Notes under the pieces: generated by a model | Told to the model about the DNA's origin: nothing | What the model saw: only the letters and a program-made list of their open reading frames with translations | Database searches by the model: none | Translations under genes and position numbers: made by a program | Origin: an uncultured Blautia sp. | Lineage (GTDB): Bacteria > Bacillota > Clostridia > Lachnospirales > Lachnospiraceae | DNA length: 20,484 nt | Reading direction: 5' to 3' | NCBI GenBank assembly: GCA_900765525.1 | Contig: CAAFRY010000171.1 | Coordinates: 1-20,484 of the forward strand | Shown here: one piece after another, positions 12,942 through 20,484 of the stretch | Layout of the letters: each line of letters starts with the position of its first letter | Numbering within the stretch: position 1 is the stretch's first letter

Positions 12942-15842
12942 TTAATCTGTCTGTTCGGTCATGCTGATATTGTCTGTACTTGCGGAGCCGGAGATAATCT
13001 CTGATTTATCCGCAAGATTGTACTTATAACGGAAAATATCATTGGCAACAGAAACCGCATTTCCGGAAGTGTATCCGTGGGTAATGCGGACTGCCATGGC
13101 AATTTCCGGGTCCTCATAAGGTGCAAACCCAATAAATGTACCATGGGATGGCCGGGACAAATCCTCCTGGGCAGTACCGGTTTTTCCTGCCACAGCCACC
13201 TTTAAAGAGCTGAGGGTGGAATTCTTTTTGGCAACGCCCCGCATACCGGCCTGAACCGTTTCCCAGGTACTGTCTGCCACATCCAAATCTCCCTTAACCT
13301 CCGGTGTGAAATCTTCCACCAGGTTGCCGTCGGCATCCGTTACTTTATCAAGAAGGGACAGCTGGTAGCTGGTTCCCCGGCTTGCGATTGTGGTAACATA
13401 TCTGGCTAATTGAGAGGTTGTGTAGTTATTCTCACTCTGTCCGATAGCCATACGGGTAGCATCGGTAGTCGCTACCTGGGGCATGGACTCCTCTATTTCC
13501 AGGCCAGACTTTTCATCTAAACGAAACATATCCGCATATTTTGTCAGAGTTTCTACACCCAGACTGTCGGAATAATTCCCCTGGGCATCTTTTCCCAAAT
13601 CATAACCAATCTGACAGAAAAAGTCGTTGCAGGAATTGGTGATACCGGAAACAATATTCATATAACCATGGCCATACCGGTTAGAACAGTTTACAGGCTT
13701 GATTCCGGGGGCCTCAAAAACACCATTGCAGACCACACCGTAGTTATCCGTTACAATTCCCTCTTCAATCCCCGCTACTGCCGTTAAAATTTTAAAGGTA
13801 GAGCCCGGAGCCCTTTTCTCCTGGGTTGCTTTATTGTACAGGGGACTGGATAAATCTTCATTGATATGCTGGAAATACTCAATATCCATATTATTGGCCA
13901 GCCTGTTATTGTCATATCCCGGATAGGAAACGCAGGCCAGGGTTTCTCCTGTATTCACATCCGTGATAACTACGGAACCAGAACAGGGGTCCAGAGCCAG
14001 CTGGGCAGGAGTAATTTCCAAATTGCTGATTTTATTCAGCATAAAGTCATAAGCTCTCATGCTGCCGGAAGCAAGGGCATTGTAGGTAGCCTCGTCAGCC
14101 TCCAGGATTCCCTGGTCGTACAGCAGCATACAAAGCTGCGTTCCGGAAATCATGTCATCCTGAATCATATATTTATATATGATTTTGGAAAAACCGTCGT
14201 CATCTGCAAGAGAAGCGGTCAAATACTCGGAAAGCGCCTGGTAAACTTCTGAAGAATCCAGGTACTCTCCCTCTGCTGAAAACTTGGAAATATCTATCCA
14301 GTTCTTTCCAGCCGCATAAGTCAGATTCTCTTTCATGCTGACCGTTCCTTCGCTCCATGCATTCTGAATGGAATCCGAAGCATCAATGGCCCCGGAGGAA
14401 AGAATGCCTGTGTCTGTTTTCAGGAAGGTATCTACAATATACTTCTGATATTCCTGCATATACTCCGGCAGGCTTTCATAAGCCTGAGGGTTATCTTTTG
14501 TCAATTCTTCCCGAATTTGTCCAAACACCGTTTCCTGACGCTGCTGAAACAGACTATATACATTTTTCTCCAGGCTGGTGGCGTCTTCCGCTTTAAAATG
14601 GTCTATATCCAATACACTGTTTTCGATAAGCGCATTATAGACGTCATAAATAGGTGTTTTAATATCAGCGGTATCCATTCCCTCCACATAGTCAAAGGTC
14701 TTTTGATTCACAATATTTGACACCAGAATACCGGAAATCTTCTGCTCCAGAACCCGGTAAGCCACCTCCTGCAAATCCTTGTCAATAGACAGATACACAT
14801 CGTTGCCTGCTTCCGGCTCTTTCCGAGAAGATTCGTCTATATCCAGCACCTTTCCCAGACGGTCTACATGAACCTTTTCTGAGCCGTCCTTTCCCTGGAG
14901 CTGGGTTTCCATCAGCTGTTCAATGCCGGCTTTACCAATAATAGCATCCGTAGGATAATCATCATATCCCGCCTCTTCCAAAGCATCCAGCTCTTCTGCA
15001 GAGGCCTTTCCTGTATAACCGATTAAGGGCGCCAAATACTCGGCCCCGTCATAAACTCTTATGGAATCTTCCATAATATCTATACCCTGCAGCTGGTCCT
15101 TTCGTTCCATGACCTCGGCCACTGTTTCTTCGCTGACATTAGTGGCAATCGTCACAGGCATGTATTTCTGGAAGCTGTTGGTGGATAAAATATAACGCAT
15201 TTTCACAATTTCCAGAGTCTCCTGGGGAGTAAAGGACTGGGGCAGGCCATGACCGGAAAGCTCTTCCTCTGTATAGGGTTTTTCCTTGTTTACCAAAGCG
15301 AACCGTTCCTCACCGCTCATATAGGCCATCATTTCTTCAGCAGTTGCGTTTAATTGCTCATCCTTCAGATTTTCAATATTGGCCTCACCATACACATCCG
15401 CCTTAAAACGGTTTAAAGTAAAGCCGCTGGCGCTGAATTCATAGGAACCGTCTTCGCCCAAAACAATATAAAAGGCAATATCCGTTGTTTCATTATTCTT
15501 CTGCAGAATCTGAAGCAATTCGTAAGACACATAATTCAAGGTCAGATTCTTTTCCCGGGTAGTATCATAGGTTCCGTTATCCTCCATGATAATGGAATAA
15601 GAAAGCTGGTTGTATGCAATAAGCTGTCCGTTCCGGTCCCGGATATTTCCTCTGGTACCTTTAATGGTCCTCTCCTTAGTAATATTCAGATTGAAATTAT
15701 CTGCATATTCCTGTCCGTGAATTATCTGCAGAGAAAACAGACGCTGTATCAGCACTGCAAAAAGGACACAGAAAAGCAGAATTAGTACGGTAGTCCGTTT
15801 GGGGCCTATTTTTTTGAAAAATTTCTTTATTTTCTTAACCAA
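12942..15842 (-). CDS. Penicillin-binding protein 2-type class B transpeptidase with large insertion
   Basis: This 966-aa membrane-anchored enzyme cross-links peptidoglycan during elongation. One transmembrane helix (about 17-34) precedes the dimerisation domain (RGNIRDRNGQLIAYN). Catalytic motifs are intact: STFK with nucleophile Ser681, SCN at 737-739 and KTG at 887-889. Between VAYRVLEQKI (about 365) and SGSVVITDVNTGE (about 610) lie some 240 mostly helical, acidic residues not found in standard PBP2, accounting for the large size. No ATG is available: TTG 15842 (overlapping mreD by 16 bases, after a weak AGAGAG) is preferred to TTG 15893, which has no ribosome binding site. It sits between mreD and minD, the mrdA position. 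Confidence 0.88.
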   Translation of the reverse strand: MVKKIKKFFKKIGPKRTTVLILLFCVLFAVLIQRLFSLQIIHGQEYADNFNLNITKERTIKGTRGNIRDRNGQLIAYNQLSYSIIMEDNGTYDTTREKNLTLNYVSYELLQILQKNNETTDIAFYIVLGEDGSYEFSASGFTLNRFKADVYGEANIENLKDEQLNATAEEMMAYMSGEERFALVNKEKPYTEEELSGHGLPQSFTPQETLEIVKMRYILSTNSFQKYMPVTIATNVSEETVAEVMERKDQLQGIDIMEDSIRVYDGAEYLAPLIGYTGKASAEELDALEEAGYDDYPTDAIIGKAGIEQLMETQLQGKDGSEKVHVDRLGKVLDIDESSRKEPEAGNDVYLSIDKDLQEVAYRVLEQKISGILVSNIVNQKTFDYVEGMDTADIKTPIYDVYNALIENSVLDIDHFKAEDATSLEKNVYSLFQQRQETVFGQIREELTKDNPQAYESLPEYMQEYQKYIVDTFLKTDTGILSSGAIDASDSIQNAWSEGTVSMKENLTYAAGKNWIDISKFSAEGEYLDSSEVYQALSEYLTASLADDDGFSKIIYKYMIQDDMISGTQLCMLLYDQGILEADEATYNALASGSMRAYDFMLNKISNLEITPAQLALDPCSGSVVITDVNTGETLACVSYPGYDNNRLANNMDIEYFQHINEDLSSPLYNKATQEKRAPGSTFKILTAVAGIEEGIVTDNYGVVCNGVFEAPGIKPVNCSNRYGHGYMNIVSGITNSCNDFFCQIGYDLGKDAQGNYSDSLGVETLTKYADMFRLDEKSGLEIEESMPQVATTDATRMAIGQSENNYTTSQLARYVTTIASRGTSYQLSLLDKVTDADGNLVEDFTPEVKGDLDVADSTWETVQAGMRGVAKKNSTLSSLKVAVAGKTGTAQEDLSRPSHGTFIGFAPYEDPEIAMAVRITHGYTSGNAVSVANDIFRYKYNLADKSEIISGSASTDNISMTEQTD

Positions 15843-16360
15843 ATAGAATCTCTCTCTTTCATTTCCAGTTCTGTAAGTTTCTTGTTCAGCCAAAACAGCA
15901 ATTTATATAGAATTACTGTAATCAATACGGTGTAAATCATCTCCGGAATAATAATTCTTCTCAGATAGAAAAAAATTTCAATTCTTCCCCTCATCAAAAA
16001 CTGCACCACATACACTGCGGCACCATACAGAAAATCTCCGGCAGCCACCAGAAAAAGGGGCACCCGGATTTCCTCGTCGTAAAATATTTTGCAGCAGCAA
16101 CCGGCGGCATATCCGATGCACAAGTATACCAAGGCGTAAAAACCCAGCAGGTTTCCATAGAATACATCTTTTAAAATACCGCAGAAAAAGCCTACCCATA
16201 TGCCAGTGATTTTTCCCTGCATAAAGCCGAAAGAAACCGTGGCTATGAGTAACAGGTTAGGCACAATGGAACCAATGGACAGAGCCTGGAATACCGTGGT
16301 CTGCAAAATAAAGCAGACCAAAAGGACCAGGACCATGGCCGCTTTTCGTTTTAGCCTCAT
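15827..16360 (-). CDS. mreD: Rod shape-determining protein MreD
   Basis: This 177-aa polytopic protein (about five hydrophobic segments) is the integral membrane partner of MreC. The N-terminal FILQTTVFQALSIG, the central GFMQGKITGIWVGFFCG with YGNLLGFYAL, and the two C-terminal helices fit the family, which has little sequence conservation. Its ATG directly abuts the mreC stop, with GGGAG about 9 bases upstream inside mreC. Its 3' end overlaps the PBP2 gene. Context is a major part of the call. Confidence 0.9.
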   Translation of the reverse strand: MRLKRKAAMVLVLLVCFILQTTVFQALSIGSIVPNLLLIATVSFGFMQGKITGIWVGFFCGILKDVFYGNLLGFYALVYLCIGYAAGCCCKIFYDEEIRVPLFLVAAGDFLYGAAVYVVQFLMRGRIEIFFYLRRIIIPEMIYTVLITVILYKLLFWLNKKLTELEMKERDSIWLRK

Positions 16361-17218
16361 TTATGAATCTCCCTTCTGCTGCTTCAGCTCCGTGATAACC
16401 AGAACCTCCCGCAGATGTTCAAAATCAACGACAGGAGTCAATGTACCCGTTTTTGTCAGATTATTAGGGTCCTCTTCTATCTCGCTGACATATCCGATAA
16501 GAATTCCCTTCAGAAATTTATCACTGACATCAGAGGTGATGATTTTCTCACCTTCCTGTATCTTATCCTCGTCGTCTTTCAAATGAATAAACTGGAGTTT
16601 TCCCTCATCTATAAGGCGCAAATCTCCGGATACGATACATCGGTCAGAGGTACTCATTGTCATGGCGCTGACATTGCTGCTGTCATCGATGATAGAGCGG
16701 ACCGTAGCCCAGTTCTTCCCTGTATCTGTTACGATTCCCACCAAACCGCTGCCTGCAATCACATTACAGTCCTTTTGGATTCCGTCGTCGGTTCCACGGT
16801 TAATGGTAAAGGTAGAAAACCAGTTTTCATCGTCCATGGAGATTACCTCTGCGGCCACTTTGTCATATTCGCTGTACTGCTGGTCCAGCTGATACAGCTT
16901 TTGAAGGCGGTCCAGCTCGTCCAAATCCTGGGTAAGCAGACTGTTTTGGGCAGTCAGCTCGTCCACCTGCTCCTGAAGCTTTTGATTTTCTTCTACCAGT
17001 TTCTTCTTGCTCTGCAGACCGGCAGTTGCATTGTCCAAAGCTATGCCGATTTTGTTGATTCCCTTCTGAAAAGGAACAATCACATAGCCGGCAGCATTTT
17101 TCACCGGACCTGCCGGGAATTTTACTGCTGCCGCCAGCAGCATCAGGCTGACGCAGACTAAAATCATGATAATAAGAACATGTTTGCTTTTTATTACCCA
17201 GTTATGCTTTTTCTTCAT
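16361..17218 (-). CDS. mreC: Rod shape-determining protein MreC
   Basis: This 285-aa bitopic protein has a short basic cytoplasmic tail, a transmembrane helix at about 13-33, a coiled coil at about 65-110 (ENQKLQEQVDELTAQNSLL) and an extracytoplasmic beta-barrel domain. Family hallmarks are WFSTFTINRGTDDGIQKDCNVI, GLVGIVTD, WATVRSIIDDSSNVSA and the late FLKGILIGYV. GAGG lies 7 bases before the ATG. It lies 26 bases after mreB and links MreB filaments to PBP2 in the elongation complex. Confidence 0.95.
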   Translation of the reverse strand: MKKKHNWVIKSKHVLIIMILVCVSLMLLAAAVKFPAGPVKNAAGYVIVPFQKGINKIGIALDNATAGLQSKKKLVEENQKLQEQVDELTAQNSLLTQDLDELDRLQKLYQLDQQYSEYDKVAAEVISMDDENWFSTFTINRGTDDGIQKDCNVIAGSGLVGIVTDTGKNWATVRSIIDDSSNVSAMTMSTSDRCIVSGDLRLIDEGKLQFIHLKDDEDKIQEGEKIITSDVSDKFLKGILIGYVSEIEEDPNNLTKTGTLTPVVDFEHLREVLVITELKQQKGDS

Positions 17219-17244
17219 TCTAAAACCTCAGCTTTTCTTCCTAG

Positions 17245-18234
17245 TTATCTTACCCATTTTCTAAGGGTACGGTTTTTAATGATTTCTTTCAGTCCGTATA
17301 TGGTACACAATTCGTAAAAGCCGGACAGACGTACCTTACGCCCCGTCTCCTGGCTCAAAAACCAGTCAATATCCGGAATCCTGGTCGTTCCTCCGGTGAG
17401 AAAAATTCCCTGGTCCTCAATATTGGTCCTCATTTGAGGCGGAATCCTCTCCAGGAAAAACTGAATTTCCTGACAAACGGAGCGGATGGGCTCCACAATG
17501 GCTCCATAGATTTCGTCAGAGGGGATAACGCCCTCTCTGGGAAGTCCGCTTAAACAATCTACTCCCACTATCTTTCTGGCTTCCATTATATCTTCCTTCA
17601 GATAAGCAAGAGAAAACTTCAGGCGTCTTGCCGTACGGCTGCCAATATAAAGATTGTGGTTTTTCCGGGCCATATTTACAATGGCTTCGTTTAACTGTCT
17701 GCCTCCAAGCTCCAGGATTTTGCTAATCACAACCCGTCCGCCTTCCAGGACAGAAATCTCTGTACTCTGGGCTCCCATATTCACCACCATGGTTCCCTTG
17801 GTATTATTGATAGGAATTCCCAGGGCTACTGCATCTGCTATAGCCTTGTCCACCATGTAAATCTTACCGTTTCTTCCGGTATTTTCCAGGGTGTGATAGG
17901 CTCTCTGTTCAATTTCCGACAAATCTGAGGGAACGGCCAGAAACAGGCTGCTGCCAAAAGCGGCCTTTACCTGAAACTTTTCCAGCAGCCGGGCCAGAAC
18001 CAGCTCCATATAATTTATATCCGCAATCTTTCCCCCGGACATAGGAGAAATCACCGCCACATTTGATGGATTTTTTTCAAAAATCTCGTAAGCATCGTTT
18101 CCCACGGCCAGTATTTGGTTCTGATTGCGGACAGCTATCATGTTTTTTTCCGTTATTATGGTATCCTGTTCCAGGGAATACAGCTTTACATCGCTGGTCC
18201 CTAAGTCTACCCCAAACGTTTTATGAAACGGCAT
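17245..18234 (-). CDS. mreB: Divergent MreB-family actin-like protein
   Basis: This 329-aa cytoplasmic protein has the MreB/actin fold. FGVDLGTSDVKLY at 7-19 is phosphate loop 1, with Ser-Asp in place of the usual Ala-Asn. The position normally EEPMAAAIG reads DKAIADAVA, and phosphate loop 2, usually VVDIGGGTTE, reads VVNMGAQSTE with Asp152 replaced by Asn. The adenosine motif LTGGTTRIPDID is also altered, and the family ending (GTG plus ALG helix) is replaced by a basic tail. ATG 18234 is chosen because AGGGGAG lies 10 bases upstream; ATG 18243 is only one base from it. It heads mreCD. Family membership is sure; normal ATPase cycling is doubtful. Confidence 0.85.
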   Translation of the reverse strand: MPFHKTFGVDLGTSDVKLYSLEQDTIITEKNMIAVRNQNQILAVGNDAYEIFEKNPSNVAVISPMSGGKIADINYMELVLARLLEKFQVKAAFGSSLFLAVPSDLSEIEQRAYHTLENTGRNGKIYMVDKAIADAVALGIPINNTKGTMVVNMGAQSTEISVLEGGRVVISKILELGGRQLNEAIVNMARKNHNLYIGSRTARRLKFSLAYLKEDIMEARKIVGVDCLSGLPREGVIPSDEIYGAIVEPIRSVCQEIQFFLERIPPQMRTNIEDQGIFLTGGTTRIPDIDWFLSQETGRKVRLSGFYELCTIYGLKEIIKNRTLRKWVR

Positions 18235-18262
18235 ATTTTCCATGCTCCCCTTTTTCTAAAAC

Positions 18263-18958
18263 TTAAAAAATCCCCCTTTGGCGAAAACTGAGAAACCTGC
18301 AGTCTCCGATGATGATATGGTCCAGCAACGGTATTCCCAGAATCTCCCCGGCCCTGCGGACTCTCTCCGTAAAGTCTAAATCAGACCGGCTGGGAGCAGG
18401 GTCGCCGCTGGGGTGGTTATGTACCAGCAGGATACCCACCGCATGGTAAGAGGTGGCTGCCAGAAAAATTTCCCTGGGGCTGGCCAGGGCTTGATTTACT
18501 GTGCCCTTAAAAACCACCTCTTCCCCCAAGAGATGGTTTTTCGTATCTAACATCATGCATAACAGCAGCTCCTGCTCTTCGTGGCGGAGCTGCTCCATAT
18601 AGTAATCTGCAATAGTCTCCGGCTGATTAAAAGCCAGGCCCCGTTTGGCTGTAGTTCTGGAAATACGTTTGGATAGCTCTCCGATGCATTTTAACTGCAC
18701 GGCCTTGACTTTCCCGATTCCCTTTATAGACTGCAGCTCTGTAAGGCTTAGCTGATATAAACCTAAAAGACCTTCTTTATCTTTAGATAAATCCAGAATC
18801 TGCTGAGCCATATGGACAGAAGGGCTTCCCTTTGTCCCTGTTCTTAAAAGAACAGCCAGCAGCTCTGCGTCTGTCAAAGAGGCGGCTCCAAGCTGCAGAC
18901 ATTTCTCATAAGGCCTGTCCTGTTCCGCCAAATCCTTTATTTTTCTCAGACTTTCCAT
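18263..18958 (-). CDS. radC: RadC/JAMM-domain protein
   Basis: This 231-aa cytoplasmic protein combines an N-terminal helix-hairpin-helix region (IKGIGKVKAVQLKCIGEL, about 78-95) with a C-terminal JAB1/MPN-type metalloprotease-like domain. The JAMM residues are in place: Glu147 (LGEEVVFKG), His180 and His182 (LVHNHPSGDPAPS) and Asp193. Despite the name, a repair role is not established for the family. I start at ATG 18958, where the family N-terminus (IKDLAEQDRPYEKCL) begins; the in-frame ATG at 19000 overlaps the -10 box of the putative promoter and lacks a ribosome binding site. radC just upstream of mreB is a widely conserved order; the gap is 28 bases. Confidence 0.92.
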   Translation of the reverse strand: MESLRKIKDLAEQDRPYEKCLQLGAASLTDAELLAVLLRTGTKGSPSVHMAQQILDLSKDKEGLLGLYQLSLTELQSIKGIGKVKAVQLKCIGELSKRISRTTAKRGLAFNQPETIADYYMEQLRHEEQELLLCMMLDTKNHLLGEEVVFKGTVNQALASPREIFLAATSYHAVGILLVHNHPSGDPAPSRSDLDFTERVRRAGEILGIPLLDHIIIGDCRFLSFRQRGIF

Positions 18959-18998
18959 ACTTTGCGAAGTCTCTTCGGCATATAGTTTTCGCAGTCCC

Positions 18999-19027
18999 AT
19001 TGTAGCACAGTTTAAAAACGATGTATA
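18999..19027 (-). promoter_or_regulatory. Extended -10 promoter upstream of radC and the shape operon
   Basis: On the - strand TATACA (19022-19027), a 17-bp spacer and TACAAT (18999-19004) preceded by TGC form an extended -10 promoter right after the oxidoreductase gene. The start of transcription would be near 18992, giving about 34 leader bases before ATG 18958. That leader contains a small CGAAG/CTTCG hairpin. Confidence 0.6.
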
Positions 19028-19031
19028 TGCC

Positions 19032-20484
19032 TTAGAAAAAATTTATGATTTTTTTCACAATTGCCTCTCCTACCTTCAGCCCGTCCATTGCGGCTGAGGT
19101 AATGCCTCCCGCATAGCCGGCTCCCTCCCCGCAGGGATAGATGCCTTCTATATTGCTGCTCTGAAAATCCTCACCCCGGTTTATCCGTAGGGGAGAGGAG
19201 GTACGGCTTTCCACCCCGCTGAGAATCATATCCTCCCGGTTAAATCCGGGAATCACCTTTCCAAAGGCTTCAATCCCCTCTGTCAAAGCCACACAAAGCT
19301 CCTGGGGAAGTAATTGATGAAGAGCTGCAAAACGCCATTCTCCTTTGATGCAGGGCGTTATCTGTCCCAACTTTTCAGACACTTTTTGTTTCTTAAAATC
19401 TCCGTACAATTCCAGAGGAATCTTTCCCTCTCCCAGAGTATAGGCTTTTTCCTCCAAACATCTCTGAAATTCCATGCCTCCCAGAATACCGTCCTGTCCC
19501 CAGGCCCTGTAATCTTCCGGTGTTACAGTGACAATCAGGGCACTGTTGGCATTTTGGGAATCCCGTCCCTGGTAGCTCATACCGTTTACAGCCAGACGGC
19601 CTTCTTCAGAAGAAGCGTTTACCACATAGCCTCCCGGACACATACAGAAGCTGTACACCCCACGGCCGTTGGCCGCCCTGTGGGTCAGCTTATAACTGGC
19701 CGCTCCCAGGCCCTCTGCCTCTTCTTTTCCATATTGCCAGAGATTGATAAGCTCCTGGGGATGTTCTGCACGAAGGCCTACGGCAAAGGATTTTGCCTCC
19801 ATATCCAAGCCCTTTTCTTTTAACAGCAGAAACGTATCTCTGGCGCTGTGTCCGATAGACAGAACCACCTGTTCCGCCGGAATCCGTTCCTCCCCGTTAA
19901 CTATAACTGCCCGGACTTTTTTATCCTTTATTTCTATATCCGTAACCTTAGAACGGAAACGTACCTGTCCCCCTTCACGCTCAATCATATGACGCAGATT
20001 TTTTACAAGGTTCACCAGCAGGTCAGTACCCAGATGAGGCTTCTGCACATACCGGATTTCTTCCGGTGCCCCGGCCTGGACAAAAAGATTCAAAACCTCC
20101 TGATTCCTTCCCTTGTTATCCTTTACCATGGTGTTTAATTTGCCGTCAGAAAAGGTTCCGGCGCCGCCCTCGCCAAACTGTACATTGCTTTCTTTATCCA
20201 GGTTTCCTGTTTTCCAGAATTCTTCCACCCGAAGCAAGCGGTTGTCAGCGTCATCTCCCCGTTCCAGAACAAGAGGGCGCAGTCCTGCTTTGGCCAGATA
20301 GTAAGCGCAGAACAAACCTGCCGGACCGCTGCCCACTACAATAGGCCGCTTTCTTTCCGGCACCTGTTCTCCTTGGGATGGCAAAATCTTCAGATAAGTA
20401 AATTTTTCCTTTTTAGTTAACATAATATTTTTACTGTTAACTCTTCGTATAACTTTAGATTCTTTTTTTACTGCTGCCTCAACC
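19032..20484 (-). CDS. FAD-dependent oxidoreductase (COG2509-like), 5' end outside the window
   Basis: About 484 codons of a flavoprotein are visible. The Rossmann dinucleotide-binding motif VVGSGPAGLFCAYYLAKAG is followed by the family signature ESNVQFGEGGAGTFSDGKLN, GAPEEIRYVQKPHLGTD, and the C-terminal YPCGEGAGYAGGITSAAMDG that closes the FAD site. An ATG exists at 20423, but no stop occurs between it and the window edge. The extra codons (EAAVKKESKVIRRV and onward) resemble the end of the N-terminal domain normally found before the Rossmann motif, so I treat the gene as truncated by the window. Relatives are annotated only as FAD-dependent dehydrogenases of unknown substrate. It ends 73 bases before radC. 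Confidence 0.85.
   Translation of the reverse strand, partial: VEAAVKKESKVIRRVNSKNIMLTKKEKFTYLKILPSQGEQVPERKRPIVVGSGPAGLFCAYYLAKAGLRPLVLERGDDADNRLLRVEEFWKTGNLDKESNVQFGEGGAGTFSDGKLNTMVKDNKGRNQEVLNLFVQAGAPEEIRYVQKPHLGTDLLVNLVKNLRHMIEREGGQVRFRSKVTDIEIKDKKVRAVIVNGEERIPAEQVVLSIGHSARDTFLLLKEKGLDMEAKSFAVGLRAEHPQELINLWQYGKEEAEGLGAASYKLTHRAANGRGVYSFCMCPGGYVVNASSEEGRLAVNGMSYQGRDSQNANSALIVTVTPEDYRAWGQDGILGGMEFQRCLEEKAYTLGEGKIPLELYGDFKKQKVSEKLGQITPCIKGEWRFAALHQLLPQELCVALTEGIEAFGKVIPGFNREDMILSGVESRTSSPLRINRGEDFQSSNIEGIYPCGEGAGYAGGITSAAMDGLKVGEAIVKKIINFF

Noticed and set aside
1..20484. CRISPR array, tRNA/rRNA genes, riboswitch, prophage or insertion sequence
   Set aside because: No regularly spaced repeats, transposase or phage proteins, and no cloverleaf or riboswitch-like leader was recognised; gaps between genes are all below 200 bases.

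Overview
The window looks like the chromosome of a low-to-mid-GC Gram-positive anaerobe, most likely a member of the Lachnospiraceae (Clostridia). The evidence is the gene order (sepF next to ylmH and yggS; radC-mreBCD-PBP2-minDE-rodA-mgsA), strong AGGAGG-type ribosome binding sites, frequent TTG/GTG starts and sigma-A-like promoters. The family-level assignment is inference from gene content and protein style; no marker gene such as 16S rRNA is present. No tRNA, rRNA, CRISPR array, insertion sequence or phage gene was seen.

Layout. (a) 1-111 is an intergenic stretch rich in inverted repeats, probably a dispersed repeat. (b) 133-867 (+) is a TtcA-like PP-loop tRNA thiolase. It converges, across a hairpin terminator, on a cytidylate-kinase-like gene (1029-1676, -) that has its own promoter. 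(c) 1749-8113 (-) is one compact seven-gene operon, in transcription order: an orphan HlyD-like membrane protein, a YggS PLP protein, SepF, the S4-domain protein YlmH, 3-dehydroquinate synthase (AroB), signal peptidase II (LspA) and an RluD-type pseudouridine synthase. It starts from a clear promoter at 8152-8180. (d) 8250-9021 holds two small genes converging on a bidirectional terminator: a DUF378 membrane protein (+) and an orphan 139-aa P-loop protein (-), the latter with a near-consensus promoter. (e) 9208-18958 (-) is a long cell-shape operon, in transcription order: radC, a divergent mreB, mreC, mreD, PBP2, minD, minE, rodA, mgsA and an S11 D,D-carboxypeptidase-like gene. (f) 19032-20484 (-) is an FAD-dependent oxidoreductase whose reading frame runs off the right edge.

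How the genes work together. Block (e) joins the lateral-wall elongation machine (MreB/C/D, PBP2, RodA) with the Min system that positions the septum. Block (c) holds a cytoplasmic Z-ring anchor (SepF) beside lipoprotein maturation and RNA-modification functions.

The most interesting signals are in block (e). Its last gene has lost all three catalytic motifs of the S11 peptidase family and is probably a pseudoenzyme. The methylglyoxal synthase, whose start codon overlaps the rodA stop, carries non-standard residues at three active-site aspartate positions. The MreB has an altered nucleotide-binding core, and PBP2 carries about 240 extra residues inside its transpeptidase domain. Several gene starts were moved from the longest open frame on ribosome-binding-site and promoter evidence.
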